A stretch of DNA of 64,000 bases, taken from assembly GCA_035524275.1 (NCBI GenBank), contig DATKPC010000086.1, positions 21,479 through 85,478 on the forward strand, written 5' to 3'. The position numbers and the translations under genes were made by a program. Positions 1-9,172 of this stretch are shown here, piece by piece (the first letter of the stretch is position 1; each line of letters opens with the position of its first letter). This DNA is from DATKPC01 sp035524275. Its GTDB lineage: Bacteria; Pseudomonadota; Gammaproteobacteria; Burkholderiales; Burkholderiaceae_F. Below the pieces are notes generated by a model that was given only the letters and a program-made list of their open reading frames with translations, was not told the DNA's origin and did not search any database.

Positions 1-415
1 CGGCGAGCATCGACTCGCCGTGCGTGTCCTGCAGCAGGAAGACGTGGCGCGAGGCCAGTCCGGCGAACCGCGCGACCTTCTCGATGACACGGCTGCGATC
101 GAAGCACAGCGCCATCGGGGCCGACAGCACGTCGACGGGCTCGCGCGGATGCCCCAACGGTATGCCGTCACCCATCGGCACCGCGTCGATCAGCGCCGCC
201 TGCACGTCGCGAAGGAACCGCACGTGGGCCGCGTAGCCGGCGTCGGCCGGCGGCACCGTGATCCGGTGCGCCGCAAGGAACGACTGGATGATCCGGCGGT
301 CCGTCGCGGTCAAGGCATCGTCGACCTGCAGCAGGTCGAGCGCGCCGGCGCCGGCGAGCACGCCGGCGGCAATCGCCAGGACCGTCCACCACCCGCCTTT
401 TCGCCGCCGGGTCAT
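1..415 (-). CDS. Membrane-anchored or secreted protein with possible transglutaminase-like fold (partial)
   Basis: Reading leftward from an ATG at 413-415, the frame stays open to the window edge, so the C-terminus is missing; 138 codons are visible. The N-terminus is MTRRRKGGWW followed by a hydrophobic stretch to about residue 25, which looks like an uncleaved anchor or signal peptide. Near residue 105 comes ALCFDRSR followed by FAGLASRHVFLL; a Cys at the head of a helix followed by an Arg-His-Val strand is the pattern of transglutaminase-like proteins, but the His and Asp of that triad would lie outside the window. The function is therefore tentative. A 120-base gap separates it from the downstream end of the flavoprotein gene at 539-1696, which is on the same strand and upstream of it. 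Confidence 0.55.
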   Translation of the reverse strand, partial: MTRRRKGGWWTVLAIAAGVLAGAGALDLLQVDDALTATDRRIIQSFLAAHRITVPPADAGYAAHVRFLRDVQAALIDAVPMGDGIPLGHPREPVDVLSAPMALCFDRSRVIEKVARFAGLASRHVFLLQDTHGESMLA

Positions 416-538
416 TGCCGCCGCCTCCTGTCGCCGCGGCGGAAACTACCACTGCGGGCCGGGCGCGAGCGTCGCCTGACAGGAACGTTTACGGCGTGCA
501 AAGAAACGATTACATGCGCGGCGGGCGCGGTGAAATCC

Positions 539-1696
539 TTAAAGCCCCGTCGGTATCAGCCCGATCAGGCGGCCAGGCATGCCCAGCAGGCCGCGGATGT
601 CGGTGAAGCGGCGCTCGCCGCGCACGAGGTTCTGCACCGTGCGCCATGCCGCGGGCCAGCGCGTCGGAAGCGTATGGACGCACCCGGGCCACCACAGGTA
701 GAGGTGGGCCAGCCGACGGGCCTCGACGAGGTCCGGCATCAATTCGCGATCGACGGCGTCCTGGTAGCGCAGCGACGGCGCTCCGGGCGCGAGGGCCTCC
801 GCGATCGATCGCGCCGCCAGCTTGCCGCTGCGCAGCGCCCAGTAGATGCCCTCGCCGGTGAACGCTTCGACGAGGCCGGCCGCGTCGCCGACGAGCAGAA
901 TGCGCCTCTGCTGGATCGGCGCCCCAGGAGGTCGCAGCGGCAGCACGGCGCCGCGGCGCGAGGACATCGTCGCCTTCGGCAGCCAATACTTGAAGTGGTC
1001 GCGCTCGTACTGCGCGACGAGTCGATTCGAGCCGGTGCTCGGCGCGAAACAGCCGACGCCGACATTCAGGTGCTCGCCCTTCGGGAATACCCAGCCGTAC
1101 CCTCCCGGCAGGGTCCCGACGTCGATTCCGACCCGGTCCGTCCAGGCATCCATCGTCGCGGAATCGACCGCGAACTCGCACTCGACGGCCGGAAGCAGGA
1201 CACGGCCGCTCAGCAGGCCGAACGACCTCGCGACGATGCCGTTGGCGCCATCCGCGCCGACGACATAGCGCGCGGCGAAGGCGCCCGACGGTGTCTGCAC
1301 GACGGCCTCGTCGTCGCCCGCGTCGATCCGCGACACGCCCGTGCCGTCGACCAGTTCGACATGGCCGGTCGAGACGGCCTGTTCGACGAGAAACGCGTCG
1401 AACCGGTGGCGACGTATGAAGTGGATGAGCGGGTTGGCGCTCTTCAGGATCGAGGCGCCCTTCAGGCGCCAGGACAGCGCCACCGTCGTGATGGTTCGCT
1501 CGATGACCGGCGCGAGATCGAACGGGACCACGTCGAGCACCTTGTGCGTCAGCCCGCCGCCGCAGGTCTTCTCGCGCGGCAGCCGATGCTTTTCCAGCAG
1601 TACCGTACGCAATCCGCGCCGGCCCAGTTCGTAGGCGGTCAGCGCGCCGGCCGGTCCGGCCCCGACGACGATGACGTCGAAGTGTGCAGGTTGCAT
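539..1696 (-). CDS. Geranylgeranyl reductase family FAD-dependent oxidoreductase
   Basis: The 385-residue protein opens with a Rossmann FAD motif, VIVVGAGPAGALTAYELG, and has the second flavin motif ILLVGDAAGLVEAFTGEGI in the C-terminal half, together with the CGGG segment (KTCGGGL) near residue 45. This is the layout of the geranylgeranyl reductase/PHBH superfamily that reduces isoprenoid double bonds or hydroxylates small substrates. I chose the ATG at 1694-1696 because a GGGGGAGG-like ribosome site lies about 10 bases upstream and the FAD motif follows directly; an in-frame ATG at 1753 would add 19 residues. It differs from classical BchP around the CGG motif, so a role in phytylation of bacteriochlorophyll is possible only by association with the bch genes 45 kb away and is not claimed. 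Confidence 0.8.
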   Translation of the reverse strand: MQPAHFDVIVVGAGPAGALTAYELGRRGLRTVLLEKHRLPREKTCGGGLTHKVLDVVPFDLAPVIERTITTVALSWRLKGASILKSANPLIHFIRRHRFDAFLVEQAVSTGHVELVDGTGVSRIDAGDDEAVVQTPSGAFAARYVVGADGANGIVARSFGLLSGRVLLPAVECEFAVDSATMDAWTDRVGIDVGTLPGGYGWVFPKGEHLNVGVGCFAPSTGSNRLVAQYERDHFKYWLPKATMSSRRGAVLPLRPPGAPIQQRRILLVGDAAGLVEAFTGEGIYWALRSGKLAARSIAEALAPGAPSLRYQDAVDRELMPDLVEARRLAHLYLWWPGCVHTLPTRWPAAWRTVQNLVRGERRFTDIRGLLGMPGRLIGLIPTGL

Positions 1697-1856
1697 CGCG
1701 CGCGACCCTCCCCCGATCTGCCGCATCGATCGATTATTCCACGGGGCCATCACGCCGCCGGCGCGGTATATCGATCAAAAATCTACCGTTTCCATGTAAT
1801 ATAAGGTTGATTGAATCCGGCCCGAGGCGATTCTTGTCGCGTGGAACCGCAATTCC

Positions 1857-2657
1857 GTGGATAACGGCACCGAGCGGCGCATAGACGCTGATCCCACCGA
1901 CGACGATGCACCCACCGCGGTCGTCTTCGATGCGGATGCCGGTTTGTCCGGATCGCTCGCCCACCTGCTGTCGCTGATCGGCCACCAGGCCGCCATCGCG
2001 CAGAGCGCCGAGGACCTGATGTCGCGCCTGAGGCGCCACCGCCCCGCGCTGGTGCTGCTCGGCGTCGACGCCACGGACCGCGTCGAGCTGCTGGATCGGA
2101 TCCGCGCGCAGGACGCCGCGGGCGACAAGCCGGCGACCGCCGTCATCGCGGTGACCGACGGTGAATCCGAGGCGCAGCGCTTGCGATGCCTGGTCGCCGG
2201 ATCGTGCGCCTGCCTGACGCGCCCCGTCCAGGCCGACGCGCTCGTGCAGGCCATCGAGAGCCTGGAACCCGCGATGTCGACACGGCGGCTCGCGCGACAC
2301 GAGCCGGGGCAATCGGACGCCGAGCGCATCCGCGCGAGCGCCCGACGACTGGCGGCGGCCTCGGCGCCGTCGACCTTCTCGCCGTCGGCCGTCGAACGCG
2401 AGGCCATGCACCTCGAGCGCCTCGTCGAAGCCCTCGCCCCGGAGATCGGCCGGCGCGATGCGGGCGCCGTCGGCCAGCTCGCATCGGAACTGCGCGCCGC
2501 GACGGCCGTCCTCGGCGCGCAGAACCTGGCGGCCATCGCCTCGCGGCTGCGCGACGATGCCAATCTCGGCGCCTGGGACCGCGTCGAGCACCTGGCCGAG
2601 GACGTGCGCATCGCGCAGCGCGCGATCATCCGCCTCCTGCTGGAGCCGCTCGGGTAG
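1857..2657 (+). CDS. Degenerate receiver-Hpt fusion protein lacking both phosphorylation residues
   Basis: The 266-residue protein looks like a response-regulator receiver domain (about 20-138) joined to an Hpt-like four-helix segment (about 180-262). In the receiver the acidic residues survive (FDAD, D25 and D27), but the phospho-acceptor position in PALVLLGVDAT is Gly69 and the conserved Lys before Pro is Arg122 (LTRPV). In the Hpt part, ASELRAATAVLGA aligns with the usual AHxLKGxxxxLGA, putting Ser210 where the phosphorylatable His should be. Both phosphotransfer sites are thus missing. The protein may act as a phosphorylation-independent scaffold or sequester partners; its partner is not apparent from the neighbours (a flavoprotein on the other strand and pepN downstream). 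Confidence 0.7.
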   Translation: MDNGTERRIDADPTDDDAPTAVVFDADAGLSGSLAHLLSLIGHQAAIAQSAEDLMSRLRRHRPALVLLGVDATDRVELLDRIRAQDAAGDKPATAVIAVTDGESEAQRLRCLVAGSCACLTRPVQADALVQAIESLEPAMSTRRLARHEPGQSDAERIRASARRLAAASAPSTFSPSAVEREAMHLERLVEALAPEIGRRDAGAVGQLASELRAATAVLGAQNLAAIASRLRDDANLGAWDRVEHLAEDVRIAQRAIIRLLLEPLG

Positions 2658-2807
2658 CCGGCTGTACGGCGCGCGCGGATCGCAGGCTGGGCCGGCAAGC
2701 CGCTGGCTGGCCCCTCGAGGCGCCCGATACAATGGCGTCCGCCCTGCGGCGAGTCGCGAGCGCAAAGCCCGGCGCAGCGCCGCAGCAAACCCGACCCCTG
2801 AGCCTGG

Positions 2808-5492
2808 ATGCGAGACCCGAACTCGGCCCCCGTCCTTCGATCCGACTATCGCCCGCCGCCGTACCTGGTCGATCGGATCGACCTCGTCTTCGACCTGGAC
2901 GCCGAGGCGACGGAGGTCACCTCGACGCTCTGGATGCGGCGCAACCCGGCGGCCGCCGGCGCGGGCGCGCTGGTCCTCAACGGCGACGCGCTCGAACTGG
3001 TCCAGGTCGAACTCGATGGCCGACGCCTGGAGCCGCCGAGCTACGAACTGCGCGCCGGCGATCTCGTCTTCGGACTGCGCGCTCCCGACAGCTTCGTGCT
3101 GCGGATCCGCAATCGAATCCATCCGCGCGCGAATTCCGCGCTGATGGGCCTGTTCCTTTCCAACGGGAACCTCTTCACGCAATGCGAGGCCGAGGGCTTC
3201 CGCCGGATCGCGTTCTTCCCGGACCGCCCCGACGTGATGGCGCGCTACCGCGTCGAACTACGCGCCTCGCCCGCGACCTTTCCGGTGCTGCTGTCCAACG
3301 GCAACCTCGTGGAGCAGGGGTCGCTGCCGGACGGACGGCATTACGCGCGATGGGAGGATCCTTTTCCCAAGCCGTCCTACCTGTTTGCGATCGTCGCCGG
3401 CCGCTTCGCGTGCCGCGAAAAACACATCCGCACGGCAAGCGGGCGCAGCGCGCTGCTGCAGGTCTGGGTCGACCCGGAGCGCATCGACCAGACCGAGCAC
3501 GCGCTGGAAAGCCTGCATCGCGCGATCGCGTGGGACGAACAACGCTTCGGCCGTGAACTGGATCTCGACCGTTTCATGATCGTCGCCTCCAACGACTTCA
3601 ACATGGGGGCGATGGAGAACAAGGGCCTCAACATCTTCAACGCGAAGTACGTGCTGGCAAGCCCGCAGATCGCGACGGATACCGACTACGCCAACATCGA
3701 GTCGATCGTCGGCCACGAGTACTTCCACAACTGGACCGGCAACCGCGTCACGTGCCGCGACTGGTTCCAGCTCAGCCTGAAGGAGGGCCTCACGGTCTTC
3801 CGCGACCAGGAGTTCTCGGCCGAGATGACGGCGCGCAGCGGCGAAGGGACGGCGGCGCGCGCCATCAAGCGCATCGACGACGTGCGCACGCTGCGGGCCG
3901 TGCAGTTCCCGGAGGACGCCGGACCCATGGCGCACCCGATCCGGCCCGATTCGTACGAGGAGATCAGCAACTTCTACACGGCGACGGTCTACGAAAAGGG
4001 CGCCGAGGTCGTCCGGATGCTGCGCACGCTGCTCGGCGAAGCGGCCTTCCGCCGCGGACTCGACCTGTACTTCGAGCGCCACGATGGCCAGGCGGTCACG
4101 TGCGACGATTTCATCGCCGCGATGGGCGATGCGAGCGGGCGCGACCTCGCGCAATTCAAGCGCTGGTACGAGCAGTCCGGCACGCCACGCGTCGCGGCGC
4201 GCGGCACCCACGACCCGTCGACCCGGACCTTCGATCTGACACTGGCCCAGAGCTGCGCCCCGTTCGGGGCGCAGCGCGATCGCCTGCCGCTGCTGATCCC
4301 GGTGGCCGTCGGCCTTGTCGGCATCGACGGCGTCGATCGCCCGCTGCGGCTCGACGGCGAACCTGAGCCCGGCCCGACGACGCGCGTGCTGGAACTGGCG
4401 TCGGCGACGCAGACGTTCCGCTTCGTCGACGTCGACGGTCCGGTGATCCCGTCGCTTGCCCGCGATTTCTCGGCGCCCGTCGTCGTCGACTACGCCTACG
4501 GCGACGCCGAACTCGCCTTCCTCGCCGGACACGACAGCGATCCGTTCAACCGCTGGGACGCGCAACAACGACTGGCGCTCGCCCGCATCACGCGCGCGGC
4601 GGACGCGATCGAAGGAGGCGAAGCGCCGCGCCTGGATGACGTCTTCGCCCGCCTCGTCGAGGCGACGCTGACGGACCCGGCACTGGCGCACGGTTTTCGC
4701 GAACTGGCGCTTCAGCTGCCGGCGGAAGGCTTCGTCGCCGAGAGCCGTGCGGTCGTGGACCCGACCGCGATACGCGCCGCGCGCCTGTACGTCCGCCGCG
4801 AACTGGCGCGGCGGCTCGGCGCAAGCTTCGCGGCGGCCTACCGCGGCCTCGACGACGGTGCGCCCTATGCGACCGAACCTCACGCCGCCGGCCGCCGCGC
4901 GCTGAAGAACCTTGCGCTGTCCTACGTCGTCGACGGCGGCGATGCCGAAGGACTCGAATGGGCGCGGCGCCAGCTCGACCGCGGCGACAACCTCACCGAC
5001 CGCCTGGCGGCGCTGACCTGCATCGTCAACAGCGCGGCGCCGTTCAAGGCCGAGGTCCTGTTGCGGATCGCGCGCGACTGGCAGTCCGAGCCGCTGCTGA
5101 TGAACAAGTGGTTCCACCTGCAGGCCACCGCGATCGCGCAGCCGGGAGAGCCGCCGGTCGTCGGACGCGTTCGCGCGCTGCTGCGGCATCCGTCGTACTC
5201 GGAGCTCAATCCCAACAACGTCTACGCACTCGTGCTCGGTTTCTGCGTTTCGAATCCCGCCGAATTCCACCGCCAGGACGGTTCCGGGTACGCGTTCTGG
5301 GCGGAACAGGTGCAGCGGCTCGACCGCGTCAATCCGATCGTCGCGGCACGCCTGGCGCGCGCGCTGGAGCGCTGGCGCAAGTTCACCCCCGACCGGGCCC
5401 GACGGATGCGCGCCGTCCTCGACGAGATCGCCGCGCTGCGCGGCCTCTCGCGCGACGTGCGCGAGGTCGTCGGCAAGGCGCTGCATCGCTGA
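2808..5492 (+). CDS. pepN: Aminopeptidase N (M1 family zinc metallopeptidase)
   Basis: This cytoplasmic exopeptidase removes N-terminal residues from peptides in the last steps of protein turnover. The 894-residue length is typical of proteobacterial PepN. The GAMEN substrate-binding motif ([12 protein letters not shown]) is present, followed by the zinc site HEYFH (H303, H307) and the third ligand E326 in SLKEGLT. The C-terminal half matches the helical ERAP-like domain of the family. No signal peptide is seen. The 150-base upstream gap contains no gene. fbp follows after 58 bases on the same strand and may be cotranscribed. Confidence 0.97.
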   Translation: MRDPNSAPVLRSDYRPPPYLVDRIDLVFDLDAEATEVTSTLWMRRNPAAAGAGALVLNGDALELVQVELDGRRLEPPSYELRAGDLVFGLRAPDSFVLRIRNRIHPRANSALMGLFLSNGNLFTQCEAEGFRRIAFFPDRPDVMARYRVELRASPATFPVLLSNGNLVEQGSLPDGRHYARWEDPFPKPSYLFAIVAGRFACREKHIRTASGRSALLQVWVDPERIDQTEHALESLHRAIAWDEQRFGRELDLDRFMIVASNDFNMGAMENKGLNIFNAKYVLASPQIATDTDYANIESIVGHEYFHNWTGNRVTCRDWFQLSLKEGLTVFRDQEFSAEMTARSGEGTAARAIKRIDDVRTLRAVQFPEDAGPMAHPIRPDSYEEISNFYTATVYEKGAEVVRMLRTLLGEAAFRRGLDLYFERHDGQAVTCDDFIAAMGDASGRDLAQFKRWYEQSGTPRVAARGTHDPSTRTFDLTLAQSCAPFGAQRDRLPLLIPVAVGLVGIDGVDRPLRLDGEPEPGPTTRVLELASATQTFRFVDVDGPVIPSLARDFSAPVVVDYAYGDAELAFLAGHDSDPFNRWDAQQRLALARITRAADAIEGGEAPRLDDVFARLVEATLTDPALAHGFRELALQLPAEGFVAESRAVVDPTAIRAARLYVRRELARRLGASFAAAYRGLDDGAPYATEPHAAGRRALKNLALSYVVDGGDAEGLEWARRQLDRGDNLTDRLAALTCIVNSAAPFKAEVLLRIARDWQSEPLLMNKWFHLQATAIAQPGEPPVVGRVRALLRHPSYSELNPNNVYALVLGFCVSNPAEFHRQDGSGYAFWAEQVQRLDRVNPIVAARLARALERWRKFTPDRARRMRAVLDEIAALRGLSRDVREVVGKALHR

Positions 5493-5550
5493 TACGCGCG
5501 GCCGGGGCGCGTGCGCCCCGGCCGCGCCCGGCAGACCACGAAAGCCACGC

Positions 5551-6564
5551 ATGTCCCGCCATTCACTGACCCACTATCTCATCCGCTGCGAGCGCCAGCA
5601 CGGCCTCGATCCGAACCTGCGCCTGCTGCTGGAGACGGTCGCGCGGGCGGTCAAGACGGTCGGCCATGCGGTCGGCAAAGGGGCGCTCGGCGGCGTGCTC
5701 GGCGCGATCGACACGGTCAACGTCCAGGGTGAAACGCAGAAACGCCTGGACGTGATCGCCAATGAAATCCTCGTCGAAGCCAACGAATGGGGCGGGCACC
5801 TCGCCGCGATGGCCTCCGAGGAGATGGATCGCCCGCACGGCATCCCGGTGGCATACCCGCGCGGCGACTACCTCCTGCTCTTCGATCCGCTCGACGGCTC
5901 GAGCAACATCGACGTCAACGTCTCGATCGGGACGATTTTCTCGGTGCTGCAGGCGCACGATCCGGGTGATTCGCACCACGACCACGCGTTCCTGCAGCGC
6001 GGCACGCAGCAGGTGTGCGCCGGGTACGCGGTCTACGGACCGCAGACGCTGCTGGTCATCACGGTCGGCCACGGCGTGCAGCTGTTCACGCTCGATCGCG
6101 ATACCGGCAGCTTCGTGATGACGCAGGAGAACCTGCGGATCCCGGAGACGACGAACGAATTCTCGATCAACATGTCCAACATGCGCCACTGGGAACCGCC
6201 GATGCGGCGCTACATCGAGGAGTGCCTCGCCGGCGCGACCGGGCCGCGCGGCAAGGACTACAACATGCGCTGGGTCGGCTCGATGGTCGCCGACGTGCAC
6301 CGGATCATGCAGCGGGGCGGGATCTTCCTCTACCCGCGCGATGCCCGCAATCCGAAGCAACCCGGCAAGCTGCGCCTGATGTACGAGGCCAACCCGATGG
6401 CCTTCCTGGTCGAACAGGCCGGCGGCTGCGCCACGGATGGGCAGCGTCGAATCCTGGACATCGAGCCGTCGAAACTGCACGAGCGCGTCGCCGTGGTCCT
6501 CGGCAGCCGCGACGAAGTCGAGGCCGTGGCGGCACTGCACGCCACCGAAGGCGGTTCGCTGTAA
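5551..6564 (+). CDS. fbp: Class 1 fructose-1,6-bisphosphatase
   Basis: The enzyme hydrolyses fructose 1,6-bisphosphate to fructose 6-phosphate in gluconeogenesis and, in autotrophs, in the Calvin cycle. The 337-residue protein carries the metal-binding SEEMD segment and the class 1 signature [12 protein letters not shown] near residue 112, followed by SIGTIFSVL. Length and motif order match proteobacterial Fbp. It sits between pepN and a DoxX-family gene on the same strand, so there is no local hint of a dedicated Calvin cycle operon. Confidence 0.97.
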   Translation: MSRHSLTHYLIRCERQHGLDPNLRLLLETVARAVKTVGHAVGKGALGGVLGAIDTVNVQGETQKRLDVIANEILVEANEWGGHLAAMASEEMDRPHGIPVAYPRGDYLLLFDPLDGSSNIDVNVSIGTIFSVLQAHDPGDSHHDHAFLQRGTQQVCAGYAVYGPQTLLVITVGHGVQLFTLDRDTGSFVMTQENLRIPETTNEFSINMSNMRHWEPPMRRYIEECLAGATGPRGKDYNMRWVGSMVADVHRIMQRGGIFLYPRDARNPKQPGKLRLMYEANPMAFLVEQAGGCATDGQRRILDIEPSKLHERVAVVLGSRDEVEAVAALHATEGGSL

Positions 6565-6619
6565 GAATTCCTTCACGTCCGCCGACGAACCTGCATCACC
6601 ACCTTCCGGGCCTTCGTCG

Positions 6620-7087
6620 ATGAACGCTTTCCTTCGACTGCATCAGCAGACCCGCCGCTTCGACGGCGCGATCGCCGAGTGGCTGGGAAGTCTCGTCCTG
6701 CTGGCGTTGCGCTGGCACGTCGGCTGGCAGTTCTTCAAGTCGGGGCTGGTGAAGCTTTCCGACTGGCAGGCGACGCTGGCGCTTTTCCACGACGAATACA
6801 AGGTGCCGTTGCTGCCGCCGGACCTCGCGGCCGTCGTCGGTGCCTTCGGCGAACTGGCGTTTCCGCTGCTGCTTTTTGTCGGCCTGTTCTCGCGTCCCGC
6901 GGCCCTCGGACTCTTCGCCGTGAACCTGATGGCCGTGATCTCCTATCCTCAACTCTTCGAATTCGAGTGCCCGGCCGCGATCAACGACCACTTCTTCTGG
7001 GGCAGCGGCCTTCTCGTCGTGCTGGCCTTCGGCGGAGGCCGCCTCGCGCTCGACGCGCTGCTCGCGCGCCGGACGCAGAACCCGTAG
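6620..7087 (+). CDS. DoxX family inner-membrane protein
   Basis: The 155-residue protein has about four predicted membrane helices, with LVLLALRWHVGWQFFKSG at the start, a typical DoxX/DoxD pattern. A glycine- and proline-rich loop (VVGAFGELAFPLLLFVGLF) forms the second helix. Family members are small quinone-linked or redox-associated membrane proteins, but a specific reaction is not known for this branch. I chose the ATG at 6620 because it gives the canonical N-terminus; an upstream in-frame ATG at 6437 would run through the end of fbp. It ends 22 bases before the stop of the opposing quinone reductase gene. Confidence 0.8.
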   Translation: MNAFLRLHQQTRRFDGAIAEWLGSLVLLALRWHVGWQFFKSGLVKLSDWQATLALFHDEYKVPLLPPDLAAVVGAFGELAFPLLLFVGLFSRPAALGLFAVNLMAVISYPQLFEFECPAAINDHFFWGSGLLVVLAFGGGRLALDALLARRTQNP

Positions 7088-7109
7088 TGCGGCGGCCGGC
7101 CGTCGTCGA

Positions 7110-8093
7110 TCACGCGCGCGGGACGAGTACGAGGGATCCGGTCGTCGCGCGCCCTTCCAGGTCCTGGTGCGCCCGCGCGGCTTCGGCAAGCGGGTAGCGA
7201 CGTTCGATGCGGACCTTGATACGGCCGCGCGCGACGTGATCGAACAGTTCCTCGCATGACGCGAGCAGGCGCGAACGCGGCGCCACGAACGTCGCGAGCG
7301 TCGGGCGCGTCACGAACAGCGAACCCTTCTGCGCCAGGATGCCCAGGTTGACGCCGGTCACGGGCCCGGAGGCGTTGCCGAAACTCACCATCAGTCCCAT
7401 CGTCTGGAGGCAGTCGAGCGACCCTTCCCAGGTGTCCTTGCCGACGCCGTCGAAGACCACCGGCACCTTGGCGCCGTTGGTGAGCTCCAGCACGCGCCCG
7501 ACGAAGTTTTCCTTGGAGTAGTCGATCGTCGCCCACGCGCCGTTCTCCTGCGCCAGCCTCGCCTTCTGCGGCGAGCTCACGGTGCCGATCAGGCGCGTGC
7601 CGAGCGCACGCGCCCACTGGCACGCAATCAGGCCGACGCCGCCCGCGGCCGCATGAAAGAGGATCGTCTCGTTGCCCTGCAGCCGATAGACCTGGCGAAA
7701 CAGGTACTGGACCGTCAGGCCCTTGAGCATGATGGCCGCCGCGGTTTCGAAATCAACCGAATCCGGGAGCTTCACGAGCATCGCCGCCGGCACCACGCGT
7801 GCCGAGGCGTAGGCGCCGATCGGCCCGTGGCCGTAGGCCACGCGATCGCCCTCCTTCAGTCCCTCGACCCCCGGGCCGACGGCTTCGATGACGCCCGCGC
7901 CCTCGTTCCCCAGGCCGTGCGGCAGCGGCGTCGCGTACAGTCCGGTGCGGTTGTAGATGTCCAGGTAGTTGACGCCGATCGCCCGGTTCCGGATCCGGAC
8001 CTGGCCGGCACCCGGATCGCCGACGTCGACCTCGACGACCTCGAGCACCTCGGGACCGCCATGACGTGATACGCGTATCGCTTCGACCTTCAT
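7110..8093 (-). CDS. qor: NADPH:quinone oxidoreductase (zeta-crystallin type)
   Basis: The 327-residue zinc-free medium-chain dehydrogenase begins MKVEAIRVSRHGGPEVLE and contains the GroES-like substrate domain with GLGNEGAGVIEAVG and the cofactor motif HAAAGGVGLIACQWA. It should reduce quinones with NADPH by one electron in the cytoplasm. Its ATG (8091-8093) overlaps the TGA of the upstream exporter gene as ATGA, indicating translational coupling, so the two form a two-gene operon transcribed leftward. It converges on the DoxX gene. Confidence 0.92.
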   Translation of the reverse strand: MKVEAIRVSRHGGPEVLEVVEVDVGDPGAGQVRIRNRAIGVNYLDIYNRTGLYATPLPHGLGNEGAGVIEAVGPGVEGLKEGDRVAYGHGPIGAYASARVVPAAMLVKLPDSVDFETAAAIMLKGLTVQYLFRQVYRLQGNETILFHAAAGGVGLIACQWARALGTRLIGTVSSPQKARLAQENGAWATIDYSKENFVGRVLELTNGAKVPVVFDGVGKDTWEGSLDCLQTMGLMVSFGNASGPVTGVNLGILAQKGSLFVTRPTLATFVAPRSRLLASCEELFDHVARGRIKVRIERRYPLAEAARAHQDLEGRATTGSLVLVPRA

Positions 8094-9088
8094 CGTGGGA
8101 CCTCGACGGGTTGGGTTGTGGGCCGTTCGTCGCGAACGGCCGCGAGAGGTTCGCGCGGCGTCGCGCGCGTCAGCATGAATACGCCGAACAGGACGAGCGC
8201 CGTGCCGGCCACCTGCCACGCGCTGATGGGTTCGCCCAGCAGCAGGTAGCCGAAGACGATCGTCGCGACCGGACCGACGTTGGCGGCGAGCGCCGCGCGC
8301 CCGGCGCCGATCCGCTCGACCGCCAGCATCGTCGCGAACACCGGAAGCACGGTGCAGGCCACGCCATTGAAGGCCGACAACGCGTACAGGCCGGCGGGCA
8401 ACGCGAGCGACGAGAGCGGCTTCAACGCGATGAACTGCACCAGGCAGGCGGCGGTCGAGACGCACATCGCGTAGGAGGTCAGCCGTATCGCGCCGACGCG
8501 GCGAACCATTTCCCCGGCGGCAACGAGGTACGCGGCGTAGCACAGCGCCGAGAGGAACACGAGACCGACGCCGAGCGGGACGCCGGGACCGGTCAGCGCG
8601 ACGTCATGCCAGACCACCAGCGCAATGCCGCCGTAGGAGACCAGCAGCGCCGTCGCCTCGGCGCGATGCACGCGACGTCGCAGGACGACGAGCGTCATCA
8701 GGAGGACGAGCGTCGGCGTCATGTACAGGACGAGTCGCTCGAGGCCGGCCGAGATGAAGCGCAGGCCGAGAAAATCGAGGTAGCTGGCGGCGTAGTAGCC
8801 GACGAGGCCGATCGCCACGAGACGCGCGTGATCGCCGGCGCGCAAGGGCGGCGCGCGGCGACCGACCCACCACAGCGCGATCGCGAACAGCGGCACGGCG
8901 AACGCCATCCGCAGTGCGATCAGCGTCGCCGCGTCGACGACATAGTCGCGATAGGCCAGCTTGATCACGATGGCCTTGCCGGAGAACAACGCGGCGCCGG
9001 CGACGGCATAGAGGATCCCGGCGCCTGCGGCGGGTCGCGCCGACGCCGTCGGGCCGGGTGCGGCTTCCTTCGAGAGGGTAACAGCCAT
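8090..9088 (-). CDS. EamA/DMT superfamily drug-metabolite exporter
   Basis: The 332-residue protein has ten hydrophobic helices arranged as two EamA repeats, with the family's typical second-repeat ending (ERIGAGRAALAANVGPVA, then LLLGEPISAWQVAGTALV). Such proteins export amino acids, metabolites or drugs across the inner membrane; the substrate cannot be told. The gene is the first of a leftward pair and its stop overlaps the qor start by four bases. It is divergent from the hydrolase gene at 9173 with an 84-base gap that must hold promoters for both directions. Confidence 0.88.
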   Translation of the reverse strand: MAVTLSKEAAPGPTASARPAAGAGILYAVAGAALFSGKAIVIKLAYRDYVVDAATLIALRMAFAVPLFAIALWWVGRRAPPLRAGDHARLVAIGLVGYYAASYLDFLGLRFISAGLERLVLYMTPTLVLLMTLVVLRRRVHRAEATALLVSYGGIALVVWHDVALTGPGVPLGVGLVFLSALCYAAYLVAAGEMVRRVGAIRLTSYAMCVSTAACLVQFIALKPLSSLALPAGLYALSAFNGVACTVLPVFATMLAVERIGAGRAALAANVGPVATIVFGYLLLGEPISAWQVAGTALVLFGVFMLTRATPREPLAAVRDERPTTQPVEVPR

Positions 9089-9172
9089 GCTAGGATTTTA
9101 GGGCCTGAACCCCGGGGGGAGCGTCCAGTCGCCCGCGATCGCCGGGCGCGCTTCGCCAGGTGTCGCGTATCC

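Noticed and set aside
539..1696. Naming the flavoprotein bchP
   Set aside because: It belongs to the wider geranylgeranyl reductase family, and the local context contains no pigment genes.
20..1804. 594-codon open frame on the plus strand opposite the flavoprotein gene
   Set aside because: The flavoprotein on the minus strand has clear FAD motifs; the opposite frame is Arg/Gln-rich with no domain and arises from high GC.
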